Numbered from the stretch's first letter, positions 1 through 9,660 are shown. The stretch: 64,000 nt of DNA from Bacteroidia bacterium (GCA_021740845.1 JAIOYZ010000008.1:85516-149515), one strand, 5' to 3'. The notes: a model not told the origin generated them from the sequence alone. Numbers and translations: made by a program.

Positions 1-253
1 TACTAGAAGAAGAAATAGAACGAATACCTGCAATTCCATTGATTGCCTTTTCGAGAGGCTCTGTAATCTGTGATTCAATAATATCTGGATTTGCACCCGT
101 ATAACTTGTACGCACCGTAATTACGGGAGGATCAATACTAGGGAACTCACGAACTCCGAGAAAATTAAAAGAAATTATCCCAAATAAAACGATGAGTATA
201 GAACTTACTACCGCTAAAACAGGCCTGTTTATACTTAAACTTGCTAAACTCAT
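1..253 (-). CDS. RND efflux transporter inner-membrane permease, N-terminal fragment
   Basis: This is the start of an AcrB/MexB-type resistance-nodulation-division pump; the rest lies beyond the left edge of the window. The visible 84 residues begin MSLASLSINRPVLAVV, then a first membrane helix ending in NFLGVREFPSIDPP, then VRTSYTGANPDIIESQITEPLEKAINGI. The FPxIDPP stretch and the EPLE-ING-I segment are characteristic of the start of the first porter domain in this family. The adaptor gene follows 3' of nothing but lies immediately upstream on the same strand (257-1315), the usual order adaptor-permease. The substrate cannot be told from this fragment. Confidence 0.93.
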   Translation of the reverse strand, partial: MSLASLSINRPVLAVVSSILIVLFGIISFNFLGVREFPSIDPPVITVRTSYTGANPDIIESQITEPLEKAINGIAGIRSISSSS

Positions 254-256
254 GTG

Positions 257-1315
257 TTAGTTTTTACTCACCTTTACTTTAACCCCCAATTTCATATACA
301 TGATTCCATCAACTATTAAAGAATCTCCAGCGTTTAAACCCTCCACCACTTCTATTTGTTTATCGCTTCTAAAACCTGTTTTAATAGAACGTTCAATAGC
401 AGAATCGCCTTGAACCAAAAACACTTTTTGACCTTTTAATACTGGCACCATTGCCTGGGTAGGAATCATTATGCTTTGTTTTTCACCCGATAATTGAAGT
501 GTGATATTGGCAAACAAACCTGGAATTAATTTGCGGGACGAATTGCTGCAAATTGCTCTCATTTTTACCGTTCTAGTTTGTTCAGAAACCGAGGCATCTC
601 TTGCATATACTTTGGCGTGGTAAATTTCATCAGAACCACTTAAGGCAAATTGAATATCATCACCATTTTTTACTTTCAAGGCATATTTTTCGGGAACAGA
701 AAACTCGAGTTTTAATTTAGATTCATCTTGCAAAGAAGCAATAGGCGAATTTGGTGTTAGGTAGGCACCTTCACTAATCGACCTTAAGCCAATGGTTCCA
801 GAAAAGGGAGCTCTTATTTCTGTCTTCCTAATTTGCTCTTTTAAAAAATCAATGTCTGCATCTAAGCCAGCTAATTCGGTTAAAGTTAAATCGTAATCAG
901 CTTGGGAAATGGCTTCTTTTTTCAAGAGAGTTTCATTTCTAGTTGCATTTTCTTGCTTTAATTTCCTATTGGAAATGGCCTTTTTTAGTTGCGCTTGGTA
1001 CTCCAAATCGTTCATTTTTAACAATAACTCACCTTTGGATACAAACTTCCCTTCCTGAAAATAAAGATGGGTAACTCTTCCTTGGGTTTCGCTGCTTAGC
1101 ATTACTTGTTCATTGGCCATTAGAGTGCCGCTCACCTTATAATCAGAGCTAACAAATTCCTCCTTAACAACCAAAACCTTAACCTTCATAGGCATTCCTG
1201 CTCCGTTTGGTTTTTTACCACCGCTTCCTTCTTTTTTCTCTTGGCAAAAGAATTTTGGGATCAACAAAACCAAAATTACACCAACACCGATTCCTATATT
1301 TTTAATACTTTTCAT
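257..1315 (-). CDS. RND efflux periplasmic adaptor (membrane fusion protein)
   Basis: This 352-residue protein is a periplasmic adaptor that links an RND pump to an outer-membrane channel. An N-terminal hydrophobic anchor (residues about 7-24) is followed by a lipoyl/barrel-sandwich half-motif (ETQGRVTHLYFQEGKFVSKGELLLKM begins this part, about residues 75-100), a short coiled coil (about 110-165), the second half-motif with IRAPFSGTIG (about 167-176), and a beta-barrel and membrane-proximal domain. The short hairpin is usual for Bacteroidota adaptors. It ends 3 bases before the permease start, so the two genes are co-transcribed. No outer-membrane factor gene is visible here; it may lie outside the window. 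Confidence 0.92.
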   Translation of the reverse strand: MKSIKNIGIGVGVILVLLIPKFFCQEKKEGSGGKKPNGAGMPMKVKVLVVKEEFVSSDYKVSGTLMANEQVMLSSETQGRVTHLYFQEGKFVSKGELLLKMNDLEYQAQLKKAISNRKLKQENATRNETLLKKEAISQADYDLTLTELAGLDADIDFLKEQIRKTEIRAPFSGTIGLRSISEGAYLTPNSPIASLQDESKLKLEFSVPEKYALKVKNGDDIQFALSGSDEIYHAKVYARDASVSEQTRTVKMRAICSNSSRKLIPGLFANITLQLSGEKQSIMIPTQAMVPVLKGQKVFLVQGDSAIERSIKTGFRSDKQIEVVEGLNAGDSLIVDGIMYMKLGVKVKVSKN

Positions 1316-1347
1316 AAAACATTATCTTTAATGTAACCTCAAAAACT

Positions 1348-2544
1348 TTAGTTTGTTTTAAGAGTATGAGCATGCTTCTTCAATAACAAACTTGCAATGA
1401 AGTAAGATGAAATCATCAAAATTGCACCACCTACATACGGCCAAACAAAATTTAAACTATATAAAAAACCACCCAAAATTGGACCAATTACTCTTGCCAA
1501 GGAGCCAAAAGATTGGTTCATACCTAAAACCTGACCTTGTTCATTCTTGGGAGAATATTGCGAAATTAAGGAAGTGATGGAAGGCATCATACATCCATTG
1601 GCTAAGGCTATTAATAAAATGCTAATCATTTGGAGGAAAAACAAATCAACTGGCACAAAAGGCATGCTACCCAAACCAATTGCCATCAAAACAGAGCCAA
1701 TTAACAAAAGGGATTTCTCACCAAAGGTTTTGGTAAGTTTACCAATTAATCCACCTTGAACCACAGCAGAACTTATTCCCATAAACATAAAAACAAAACC
1801 TATTTGTTTTTCGTCTAATAAATAGTGTTCAACCCAAAGAATAGCAGCGGTAATTTGCATCATAGAAAAAGCTGCAATAAATATGAAATTGATAAAAAAC
1901 AATTCGCTAATAATGGGCTTTTGCAATTCTTTAAATAAATCAGAAATTGGTTTGAACCTAAATTTCTTTTGGGTCTGTTTAATTTTAAGCGACTCTGGTA
2001 AAAATGAATAGGCCATTATTAAATTGAAGGCACACAAACTAGCAGCAAAATAGCCTATTAAATCAACACTACCGGGGCCACTGAGTGATTTTAAATAACC
2101 ACCAACGGGAGGACCAAAAATAAAACCCAATCCAAAAGCAGCACCAATCAAACCCATGTTTTTTGCTCTGTCTTTTGGTTCAGTTATATCTGCTATATAA
2201 GCTTGAGCAGCAGAAATATTTGCTGCACCAATTCCAGAAAATATTCTAGAAACCACTAAAAATAATAAATCATGAGTAAAGGCAAAAAAGATATACGATA
2301 GCATGGTAAGAAATATGCTAATTAACATTACGGGTCGTCTACCAATTTTATCACTTAATGTTCCCCAAAAAGGCGCAAACAAAAAAGTCATTAATGAATA
2401 AATAGCTGCAATTAAACCAATCTGAAAAGAGCTTGCATGGAGTTCTTTTGCAAAAATGGGAAGTATGGGAATTATTAATCCAAACCCAAGCAAATCGATG
2501 AAAATAGTAATGAAAAGAACAAAAATTGGAGAGCGATTTTTCAT
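1348..2544 (-). CDS. MFS transporter, TetA/multidrug-like
   Basis: This is a 398-residue major facilitator superfamily exporter with about twelve hydrophobic segments. The N-terminal helix FITIFIDLLGFGLIIPILP and the loop-2 signature GTLSDKIGRRPVML (about residues 61-75) resemble the tetracycline and multidrug antiporters of the DHA1 group. The substrate is unknown. It sits 32 bases upstream of the RND adaptor on the same strand and may be transcribed with it. A GGTTTGAACC core lies inside the gene at 1949-1958. Confidence 0.9.
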   Translation of the reverse strand: MKNRSPIFVLFITIFIDLLGFGLIIPILPIFAKELHASSFQIGLIAAIYSLMTFLFAPFWGTLSDKIGRRPVMLISIFLTMLSYIFFAFTHDLLFLVVSRIFSGIGAANISAAQAYIADITEPKDRAKNMGLIGAAFGLGFIFGPPVGGYLKSLSGPGSVDLIGYFAASLCAFNLIMAYSFLPESLKIKQTQKKFRFKPISDLFKELQKPIISELFFINFIFIAAFSMMQITAAILWVEHYLLDEKQIGFVFMFMGISSAVVQGGLIGKLTKTFGEKSLLLIGSVLMAIGLGSMPFVPVDLFFLQMISILLIALANGCMMPSITSLISQYSPKNEQGQVLGMNQSFGSLARVIGPILGGFLYSLNFVWPYVGGAILMISSYFIASLLLKKHAHTLKTN

Positions 2545-2563
2545 GTCGCAAATAAATGAAATA

Positions 2564-4885
2564 TTAGAACATAATTCTTAATTGAATATTAAAGCTACGC
2601 GGAGGGTCAATTTTTCCTGGTCTGGTAGCGTATTCTACATTTGTAAAATTATTAACTAAAAAGGCAATTCTACTTTGTTGGGTTACTTGGTAAGAGAACC
2701 TTACGTTTTGAACCAAATCGCCTTTTCCAGCTCTCTCGAAGAAGGTAACAAAACTAGGAATGAACACTAAAAAGAAAGGGTCGACCTTTTCATAAACACT
2801 ATAATAATTAAAAGCATAGCCAATAGATATTTTCTTCCAAGTACCCTCAATATCCCATTTAGCTGTTTTTCTATTTCTATAAGGCATCAATGCATTGAAA
2901 TATTTAGCGCTATCCAATTTTCCAAAACTCCCAAAAAAGGCTTTCGAATAATTCCCCCAATCCTCCATGCTTGGGTCAACACTTAAATTAACAGGCATTG
3001 AATAAGTAAAACCACCAATTGTTCTAATTAAAACATCCTTTATTCTTCCTTCTCCAGAAAGGCTAATTTCAAATCCAGAAGTTCTGGTTTTTCCAATATT
3101 AACCGCCTTAAAGCCAATTCTACTCCAGATAGGTAACTCAGGATAATCAATTGAAGAAAGCCATTGATCAAACCTAAACTCAATCATGCTATCAAATTGT
3201 TGATTGAAAATGGCAAAATCCAAAGCGCCATTAAAATTCCCAATTTTAAACCCTTTTTGCACTCCAATTTCGGCTGTCCAACCTTTTTCAGAAACCAATT
3301 GCGAATTAGGAAAAATTCTCAAATCAGAAACCTTGTCTTGCACATATTTCTCTCCAATAGTTGGAAAACGGTAACCTTCGGAGTAATTGGCGCGAATAAA
3401 TGTTTTTTCGGTTGCTTGGTAATTTGCTCCAATACGTTTTAATAAACCAGTTGGTTCAGACAGTTCTTGCAAGCCATTTACTTCATATCTTCCGCCTAAA
3501 ACAAAACTCCATCTTTTGTAACGATAATCTAATTGGCTAAAAGCGGCAGCACTAAAACCAGCAAACTCGCCTTTGTAAACGTTTCCAACTGCCCAAAGTG
3601 AAGTTAAATAGCTACCAGCTGTTAAATCAAGATTTTTATAAAGAGTAGTTTTTAGGTTATAATCAAAAGCATATAAATTAGCAATGGCGTCGTTATCTGC
3701 TGGAAATAAGGTTTTGTCTACATACCTTCTAATTTGGTAAATGCGTGCTTTAAAAGAGTGAACACTTTTTCCGTGTTTGTATTCTGCATGTGGGTCAAAA
3801 GAAAATATGCGGTAAAAATCATCCACAATATAATTATCTAAAGGCCTAAGAGCTCCAGAATCTGCATTAGCCCAAAGGAAAAATCGGCCCGACTGCTCGT
3901 ACATAGCGTTAAAATTTACGCCTGCACTAAAATTCTTATTGAACCTATACCTAGTTTTCAGATAATTTCTAACACGATACGAATCTGCGAATTCTAAATG
4001 GCTGCGAACGGCATTTACATTACCACAAACTACTAAATCAAATTTACCCCAACTTTGCTTGTGACTATAAAACATTCCACTATTCATGGGATGAGAAGTT
4101 CTTGACCACCAAATGGTTTCTTTTCTTTCGGGATTTGAAAGTATCCCTTGGTACATCTGTATTTTTGTTTGAGGCTTTTGGTTTCCCCAACCTGTTCTAA
4201 CATTAACGGTACCATTAAGAGCAGAACTACCATACAAAACGGAAGCAGAACCCTTAATAATTTCTATTTGTTCTGCAGATTCTATGGGCAGGAATGTCCA
4301 ACGGATATCTCCTAAATCGGCACCCAATAAAGGCATATCATCTAAAAGAACAGCCACTCTACTTCCAGTATTATAAGAAAAACCAACTCCACCGCGAATG
4401 GTTACCTGACCATCTACGACATTTACACCTGGAACTTTATTTAAAATTTCTGATAAATCTGCAGCGTTGGAATTGCTTATTAAATAAGGCTGAATAAGAT
4501 TTACTGTAGTTACTTCTCTAGCCACTTCTTTTGCACCTCTTGAACCAGAAACAACAACCTGACTCAGCTGATTTACAAAGGGAATTAATAAAATCTGAAA
4601 CTCTCTTTTGCCGTCGAGTAACTCTTCAAAACGAAGCTCTTCATTTTTATAGCCAATTCTGCTAAATTTAATATAATGCTTCCCGGGCTCCGATTCAAAC
4701 GCAAAAAAGCCATTTGAATCGGTGATGGTTTGACTAATTTTATCGAGGGAAACAGAAACAGCTGAAAGTGGTTTAAGGGTATTTTCGTCAATAACTACTC
4801 CTTTAATAGATAAATGCTGCGCACTTGCCTTAGAAAATGCAAGGCTAACAAAAATCAATGACAGGTATAAATAGATTGTTCTCAT
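2564..4885 (-). CDS. TonB-dependent receptor with carboxypeptidase-regulatory-like N-terminal domain
   Basis: This is an outer-membrane TonB-dependent receptor of about 773 residues. A signal peptide ends near SKASAQ; next comes a carboxypeptidase-regulatory-like beta-sandwich (ISIKG/VVIDENTLKPLSAVSVSL, about residues 25-105), then the plug (LSEILNKVPGVNVVDGQVTIRGG to IEIIKGSASVLYGSSALNG, about 135-225) and a beta-barrel that ends in a terminal aromatic (IQLRIMF). I prefer the second methionine (4885), because it gives a clean signal peptide; a start four codons upstream at 4897 is also open. The transported substrate is not evident. It lies 19 bases upstream of the MFS gene on the same strand. 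Confidence 0.92.
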   Translation of the reverse strand: MRTIYLYLSLIFVSLAFSKASAQHLSIKGVVIDENTLKPLSAVSVSLDKISQTITDSNGFFAFESEPGKHYIKFSRIGYKNEELRFEELLDGKREFQILLIPFVNQLSQVVVSGSRGAKEVAREVTTVNLIQPYLISNSNAADLSEILNKVPGVNVVDGQVTIRGGVGFSYNTGSRVAVLLDDMPLLGADLGDIRWTFLPIESAEQIEIIKGSASVLYGSSALNGTVNVRTGWGNQKPQTKIQMYQGILSNPERKETIWWSRTSHPMNSGMFYSHKQSWGKFDLVVCGNVNAVRSHLEFADSYRVRNYLKTRYRFNKNFSAGVNFNAMYEQSGRFFLWANADSGALRPLDNYIVDDFYRIFSFDPHAEYKHGKSVHSFKARIYQIRRYVDKTLFPADNDAIANLYAFDYNLKTTLYKNLDLTAGSYLTSLWAVGNVYKGEFAGFSAAAFSQLDYRYKRWSFVLGGRYEVNGLQELSEPTGLLKRIGANYQATEKTFIRANYSEGYRFPTIGEKYVQDKVSDLRIFPNSQLVSEKGWTAEIGVQKGFKIGNFNGALDFAIFNQQFDSMIEFRFDQWLSSIDYPELPIWSRIGFKAVNIGKTRTSGFEISLSGEGRIKDVLIRTIGGFTYSMPVNLSVDPSMEDWGNYSKAFFGSFGKLDSAKYFNALMPYRNRKTAKWDIEGTWKKISIGYAFNYYSVYEKVDPFFLVFIPSFVTFFERAGKGDLVQNVRFSYQVTQQSRIAFLVNNFTNVEYATRPGKIDPPRSFNIQLRIMF

Positions 4886-4934
4886 GGTATATGGCACTCG
4901 GTAAAAATAATACTTTCCATATTTTTTAAAACAA

Positions 4935-4967
4935 TTTGTTTAAGTTGTGAAACAAATACTAATTTAG
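4935..4967 (+). promoter_or_regulatory. Possible citrate synthase promoter
   Basis: TTTG at 4935-4938 is followed after 21 bases by TAATTTAG at 4960-4967. This is one mismatch from the Bacteroidota consensus TTTG-N19-21-TAnnTTTG. It would give a leader of about 30 bases before the citrate synthase start. The assignment rests on pattern only. Confidence 0.3.
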
Positions 4968-5003
4968 CGGGGTTATTATAGAGTACCTCGTTATTGAGTA
5001 AAA

Positions 5004-6320
5004 ATGGTTCAGTTAAAGAGAAAGTTCATCGAAAAAGCGCAGCCACTTTCGGCTGAAATTAGACAATTTGTAAAAGAAAACGGAAATGTGGCCCTTGGGT
5101 CTTTCACCGTTGAAGATATTTACGCTGGTCAAAAAGGAATTATTGGATTGTTAACCGAAACTTCGTTGCTTGATGCTAATGAAGGAATTCGTTTTAGGGG
5201 TTACAGTATTCCCGAATTGCGTGAAAAACTTCCAAAAGTTCCGGGAGGAACAGAACCTTTACCAGAGGGTTTATTCTACCTAATGGTTTTGGGCGAATTG
5301 CCTACTTACGAAGATGTATTAGAAATTCAAGAAACATGGAGAGAAAGAGCTGATGTTCCTAAACATGTTTTTGAAACATTGGATGCACTTCCTATTACTA
5401 CACATCCAATGACCCAATTTAGCATTGGAATTATGGCCATGCAAACCGATTCTGTTTTTGCAAAAGCATACAGAGAAGGCATTAACAAAAAGGATTATTG
5501 GGATCCAACTTACGAAGACGTAATTAATTTATTGGCTCGTTTGCCAAGAATCGCAGCTTATATATATAGAAGAACTTATAAAAATGGTGACCATATTGCT
5601 CCAAATCCTGAATTGGATTGGGCAGCAAATTTTGCTCACATGTTGGGTTACGATCAAAATGAGTTTTATAAGTTAATGCGTTTGTATTTAACCATTCATG
5701 CCGATCATGAAGGTGGAAACGTTTCTGCCCATACCACCCACTTGGTTGGTTCTGCTTTGAGCGATCCTTATTTGGCGTTCTCTGCTTCTATGAATGGTTT
5801 GGCAGGTCCATTACATGGATTGGCTAATCAAGAAGTGGTAAGATGGTTAAACGAATTGCGAGAAGAAATTGGCCATTCGCCAAGCAAAGAAGAAATTGCC
5901 AACTATATCAAAGAAACTTTAGCCAATGGTAAAGTAGTTCCTGGTTATGGACATGCCGTTTTAAGAAAAACAGACCCACGTTTTGTGGCACAACAAGAGT
6001 TTGCAAAAACGTATATGCCAGATGATGCTTTGGTAAATATTGTTTGGAATGTATATGAAGTAGCTCCTCCAATTTTGGAAGGAACAGGAAAAATTAAAAA
6101 TCCATGGCCAAATGTGGATGCACATTCTGGAGCATTGCTATTGCATTATGGTTTAAACGAATATGATTTTTACACTGTATTGTTTGGTGTGAGTAGGGCT
6201 TTGGGTGTAATGGCATCCTTACTTTGGGATAGAGCATTAGGCTTACCAATTGAAAGACCTAAATCTGTAACATTTGAACTTTTAAAAAATTTAGTTGAAG
6301 CAAAAAAAGCTAAAGCATAA
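5004..6320 (+). CDS. gltA: Citrate synthase, eukaryotic/mitochondrial-like type
   Basis: This 438-residue enzyme condenses oxaloacetate and acetyl-CoA to citrate in the first step of the TCA cycle. Long stretches match the mitochondrial form rather than the usual bacterial hexameric type: GPLHGLANQEV holds the first active-site His (about residue 271), VPGYGHAVLRKTDPR the second (about 316), and NPWPNVDAHSG the catalytic Asp (about 372). FGVSRALGV and LPIERPKS near the C terminus also match. The gene is monocistronic, with a perfect hairpin terminator 26 bases after the stop. No GGTTYRAACC core lies inside it. Confidence 0.96.
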   Translation: MVQLKRKFIEKAQPLSAEIRQFVKENGNVALGSFTVEDIYAGQKGIIGLLTETSLLDANEGIRFRGYSIPELREKLPKVPGGTEPLPEGLFYLMVLGELPTYEDVLEIQETWRERADVPKHVFETLDALPITTHPMTQFSIGIMAMQTDSVFAKAYREGINKKDYWDPTYEDVINLLARLPRIAAYIYRRTYKNGDHIAPNPELDWAANFAHMLGYDQNEFYKLMRLYLTIHADHEGGNVSAHTTHLVGSALSDPYLAFSASMNGLAGPLHGLANQEVVRWLNELREEIGHSPSKEEIANYIKETLANGKVVPGYGHAVLRKTDPRFVAQQEFAKTYMPDDALVNIVWNVYEVAPPILEGTGKIKNPWPNVDAHSGALLLHYGLNEYDFYTVLFGVSRALGVMASLLWDRALGLPIERPKSVTFELLKNLVEAKKAKA

Positions 6321-6346
6321 TTTTCAAACTCAAATAAATTAGTTAA

Positions 6347-6375
6347 AACGCGGTTGATATCAACCGCGTTTTTTT
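6347..6375 (+). terminator. Rho-independent terminator after citrate synthase
   Basis: A perfect inverted repeat (arms AACGCGGTTGAT and ATCAACCGCGTT, 6347-6370) is followed by a T run. It lies 26 bases after the citrate synthase stop. Confidence 0.9.
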
Positions 6376-6407
6376 TTGATACTTGTGGCTCGATTGTTGT
6401 ATTTTTG
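6375..6407 (+). promoter_or_regulatory. Promoter for the LptE-like gene, possibly leaderless
   Basis: TTTG (6375-6378), 21 bases, then TATTTTTG (6400-6407), an exact TAnnTTTG match. The ATG at 6414 starts 6 bases after the -7 box, about where transcription should begin, so the message may have no leader. The -33 element overlaps the T tract of the upstream terminator. Confidence 0.5.
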
Positions 6408-6413
6408 GCGCTT

Positions 6414-6953
6414 ATGAAATCAATTGGCAATTTCTTTTTTGTTGGTTCAAACCGAACCCTATTTTTATTTAGTTTATTAATAGCAAGTTTTGTATTGGGT
6501 GGCTGTGGTGTTTATACACAAAGTGGTGCTTCTATTCACCCCGATGCCAAAACTTTTAGCGTACAGTATATTGTAAACAACGCCAGTATTGTTGCCCCAA
6601 CCTTAAGTCAGACCTTAACTGAAAAACTAAAGACCAAATTTATTAACGAAACTCCATTAAAATTAACCACAGAAATTGGCGATTTGCACTTTTATGGGAA
6701 AATTACTAGCTATGTAACGGCACCTGTGGCTATTCAAGGGAACCAAACTAACGCAGTAAGTAGGTTAACGGTTACGGTAGAGATAACTTGTGAAAACAAG
6801 ATTGAAGAAGCAAAGGGTTTCACCCAGACATTCAGCAACTTTACCGACTTTAATTCCCAATTAGATTTTGCGAGTATTGAGAATGATTTAATCACTAAAG
6901 TTTGTGATGGAATGGTGCAGGATATATTTAATAAAGCTTTTATCAATTGGTAA
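6414..6953 (+). CDS. lptE: LptE-like LPS-assembly lipoprotein
   Basis: This 179-residue outer-membrane lipoprotein resembles the Bacteroidota LptE family, which partners the LptD barrel in lipopolysaccharide insertion. The start at 6414 gives a signal peptide with lipobox VLGGC (Cys near residue 31). A start at 6354 is open but would lie inside the upstream terminator. After the lipobox come GVYTQSGASI, then VNNASIVAPTLSQTLTEKLK and the FNKAFINW C terminus, all typical of the family. A GGTTCAAACC core at 6444-6453 encodes GSNR in the signal peptide. The next gene starts 48 bases downstream. Confidence 0.85.
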   Translation: MKSIGNFFFVGSNRTLFLFSLLIASFVLGGCGVYTQSGASIHPDAKTFSVQYIVNNASIVAPTLSQTLTEKLKTKFINETPLKLTTEIGDLHFYGKITSYVTAPVAIQGNQTNAVSRLTVTVEITCENKIEEAKGFTQTFSNFTDFNSQLDFASIENDLITKVCDGMVQDIFNKAFINW

Positions 6954-7001
6954 ATTGACTAGCAGTCTATTTTTAATTATATTGCTTGAAAAATTAAGGG
7001 C

Positions 7002-9236
7002 TTGAATAAGTACGATTTTACAAATTTGGTTAAGGACCCTAAGAAACTTGGGGAGGCAGATATTGAGAAACTGAAGTCGGTAGTGGCAGAGTTTCCCTAT
7101 TTTTCTGTTGGCCAAAATCTATTGGTTAAGGCCTTACACAATACCAAACATTACGAATACGATAAATTCTTAAAACAGGCTGCCCTTCAGGCCGGAAATC
7201 GTTCTGTTTTATACAATTTGGTTCATAACCTTCCGCAAGAAACAGAAATAGAAGTTAACTTGAACCAATCGGTTGAAGGAATTGAGTTTGAAAATCCAAT
7301 TTATCAAAGGGAAGAAATTGCCGAACCAATAATTCCTGTGGTGGAAACTCCAATTATTCCTGAGGTAAAAGTGGATGCAATCATTCCAGAACCTATAGAA
7401 AAGGAAATTCCTGAAGAAATATCCATACCAGAAGTTTTTGAAACCACAGTCAAAGAAGAGTTGGTTCAAACCTTAGAAACTAACATTAATAAAATTGAAA
7501 TACCTGAAGAAGACATTATTCCAGAGGTTTTTGAAAGTTCATTTAAAGAAATAGAATTACCGGAGGTAGAACCAGCACAGATTTTTGAAGAGCCTAAAAC
7601 TGAAACAAAAGAAAACATACCTGCAGAACCAATAAAACCTGAAACTATTTGGGATCCAACTATCATAACTGAAGAGGAAAAGTTGGTTAATGCCACGGGC
7701 AAGTTTGTAAAATTTGTTCCAAGAAAAAATACTATCGGCGAGAATTTAGATGATGTTTCTCTAATTCCTGAAATATTAGATCCTGTTGAAGGTTTCTTGG
7801 CAGATTTTGACATGAGCACCTTGAGTGGCTCTGAGGAAAAAGCCAATTTAGCTGCTAATGATAGCTATAAACCAGTATATCTTGAAGTTGAAAAATTGGA
7901 ACAAACTCCAATTGAAGAAACTCTAAATTTGGTTCAAACCGAATTAGAAAAAACTGAAGAAGTACAGAAAATACAAGAAGAAATACGGGTTGAACCAATT
8001 GCAGAAGAACCCGTTATAATTCATCAAACGATTCAGGATGAAGCCTCAAAAATTGAGGAAACAGTTGAAAATATTAAAGAGGAAAATATTTCTAAACCAG
8101 AAATTGAAACCCAAGCTTTAGGCGATGATTTCTTTAAATGGATTCAAGCAAAAGAAGAAAAAGAAATTGAAGAAAATATAGGTTTGAACCAAGTTCAAGA
8201 AATTACTTCTGAACCAAGCATAGAAACTAAACCTATTGAAGAAGTAAAAGCTAAAATTGTTGAAGACGATGTATTTGTAAATAAATACCAAAACGATTTA
8301 GCAAAACAGGCAGATGATGCTTTAAAAGCTGTGATAGAAACACATCATGCCTCACAAGAAATTGCAACGCCAATAGTACAGTCCAATATTGTTATTGAGG
8401 AAATTGTTGCTCCTTCTACTCAAAGTAAAGAGGTAATTACTGAAGAAATCATTAGCGAATCTGCACCTGCAAAACCTGTTGTTGAAGAGAAAATAGTTGA
8501 AGTAAATATTGGTGAAGTTAAAACAGTTGAAGAAAAGCCTAAGGCAATAGAAACTAAGGATGAGAAGAGAGAGAAAATGCTTCAAAGTTTGTATTCTTAT
8601 GAAGTAAATGAATTTTTAGCTCCATTATACGAACAGGTAAGTTACCAATCTAGCTTATTTGAAAATAGTTTCCAGGGAATTTTTGAAGGTAAAAACTCTG
8701 TTGAACCAGAATGGACAGAACCTTTTGTTGCACTAAAACCAAAGGAAACTCCTAAGCTTGAACCAATAGAAAAGGCCTTTAATTTTGAACCAATAATTGA
8801 AGAACCAGTTGCGCCAATTGAAAAGCCAGTTGAAATAGTGCCACCAGTTATTACAAAACCTATTGAACCAAAAGTTGAAAGACCAATTACAAGAAAGGTT
8901 GAAGAGCCAATTAAACCAAAGCTTTCAGACATTCCAACACCTAAAATACAACGCGATTCAAGTTCTGTAGAATCCATCTTAGATAAATTTATCCGAGAAA
9001 ATCCTAGCATTGCTCGTCCTAAAAGCGAGTTTTATAGTCCTACCAATATGGCAAGACTGAGTGCAGAGGAAGATGAGGAAATTATTAGTGAAACTTTAGC
9101 CCAAATTTATACCCGCCAAGGCCTCTATAAAAAGGCAATTGGCATGTATGAAAAATTGGGTTTGCATTATCCCGAGAAAATACCTTATTTCGCAGGCCTG
9201 ATTTCGCAAATCAAATCAGCACATAATATAGACTAG
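7002..9236 (+). CDS. Long acidic protein with C-terminal TPR-like segment
   Basis: I do not recognise a named function. The 744 residues start from TTG (no upstream ATG in frame). The N-terminal 75 residues form a helical segment (LVKDPKKLGEADIEKLK, then FPYFSVGQNLLVKALH). Residues about 85-670 are very rich in Glu, Pro, Ile and Val with many irregular PEI/EEP-type repeats and look disordered. The C terminus (about 680-744) contains ISETLAQIYTRQGLYKKAIGMYEKL, a tetratricopeptide-like helical pair. A protein of this shape sits between lptE and secG in other Bacteroidota, and here it ends 2 bases before secG. Three GGTTYRAACC cores lie inside it (7463, 7931, 8182). Confidence 0.75.
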   Translation: MNKYDFTNLVKDPKKLGEADIEKLKSVVAEFPYFSVGQNLLVKALHNTKHYEYDKFLKQAALQAGNRSVLYNLVHNLPQETEIEVNLNQSVEGIEFENPIYQREEIAEPIIPVVETPIIPEVKVDAIIPEPIEKEIPEEISIPEVFETTVKEELVQTLETNINKIEIPEEDIIPEVFESSFKEIELPEVEPAQIFEEPKTETKENIPAEPIKPETIWDPTIITEEEKLVNATGKFVKFVPRKNTIGENLDDVSLIPEILDPVEGFLADFDMSTLSGSEEKANLAANDSYKPVYLEVEKLEQTPIEETLNLVQTELEKTEEVQKIQEEIRVEPIAEEPVIIHQTIQDEASKIEETVENIKEENISKPEIETQALGDDFFKWIQAKEEKEIEENIGLNQVQEITSEPSIETKPIEEVKAKIVEDDVFVNKYQNDLAKQADDALKAVIETHHASQEIATPIVQSNIVIEEIVAPSTQSKEVITEEIISESAPAKPVVEEKIVEVNIGEVKTVEEKPKAIETKDEKREKMLQSLYSYEVNEFLAPLYEQVSYQSSLFENSFQGIFEGKNSVEPEWTEPFVALKPKETPKLEPIEKAFNFEPIIEEPVAPIEKPVEIVPPVITKPIEPKVERPITRKVEEPIKPKLSDIPTPKIQRDSSSVESILDKFIRENPSIARPKSEFYSPTNMARLSAEEDEEIISETLAQIYTRQGLYKKAIGMYEKLGLHYPEKIPYFAGLISQIKSAHNID

Positions 9237-9238
9237 AC

Positions 9239-9610
9239 ATGTTAACAGTTATCTTAATTTTAATCGTAGTAGCTTGTTTGTTACTTACTTTATTGGTGTT
9301 AATTCAAAATCCTAAAGGAGGAATTGCAGCAAACTTTGTGGCTCCAAGCCAAATCATGGGAGTTAAACGTAGCACCGATGTAGTTGAAAAAGCTACTTGG
9401 GTAATGGCTATTGCGTTAATTTCTTTATCGTTAATGTCTAATTTCTTCCGCCCAACAGGTGTTTCAACAGAAGGATTAAACGATTCACGTATTAAGGCAA
9501 ATATTGAAGAGCAATCTGTACCTGCTGCTCCAATGGCACCTCAGCCTGCACAAACAGCACAACCAGAAAATGCTGGTGCTGCTGGTGAAGAGCCTCCTTC
9601 CAACCAATAA
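9239..9610 (+). CDS. secG: Preprotein translocase subunit SecG
   Basis: SecG is the small accessory subunit of the SecYEG channel in the inner membrane. The 123 residues show a first hydrophobic helix (TVILILIVVACLLLTLLVLIQNPKGG), the conserved LIQNPKGG loop, and a second helix (about 55-75). The C-terminal tail is rich in Ala, Pro and Gln, common in this phylum. The start codon lies 2 bases after the preceding stop, so translation is probably coupled. Confidence 0.95.
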   Translation: MLTVILILIVVACLLLTLLVLIQNPKGGIAANFVAPSQIMGVKRSTDVVEKATWVMAIALISLSLMSNFFRPTGVSTEGLNDSRIKANIEEQSVPAAPMAPQPAQTAQPENAGAAGEEPPSNQ

Positions 9611-9628
9611 TTAAAAATATTTTTTTTC

Positions 9629-9660
9629 AAAAAGCCTTCGAGTAATCGAGGGCTTTTTTT
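9629..9660 (+). terminator. Rho-independent terminator after secG
   Basis: AAAGCC-T-TCGA, loop GTAA, then TCGA-G-GGCTTT and a T run form a stem with one wobble pair, 20 bases after the secG stop. Confidence 0.85.
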
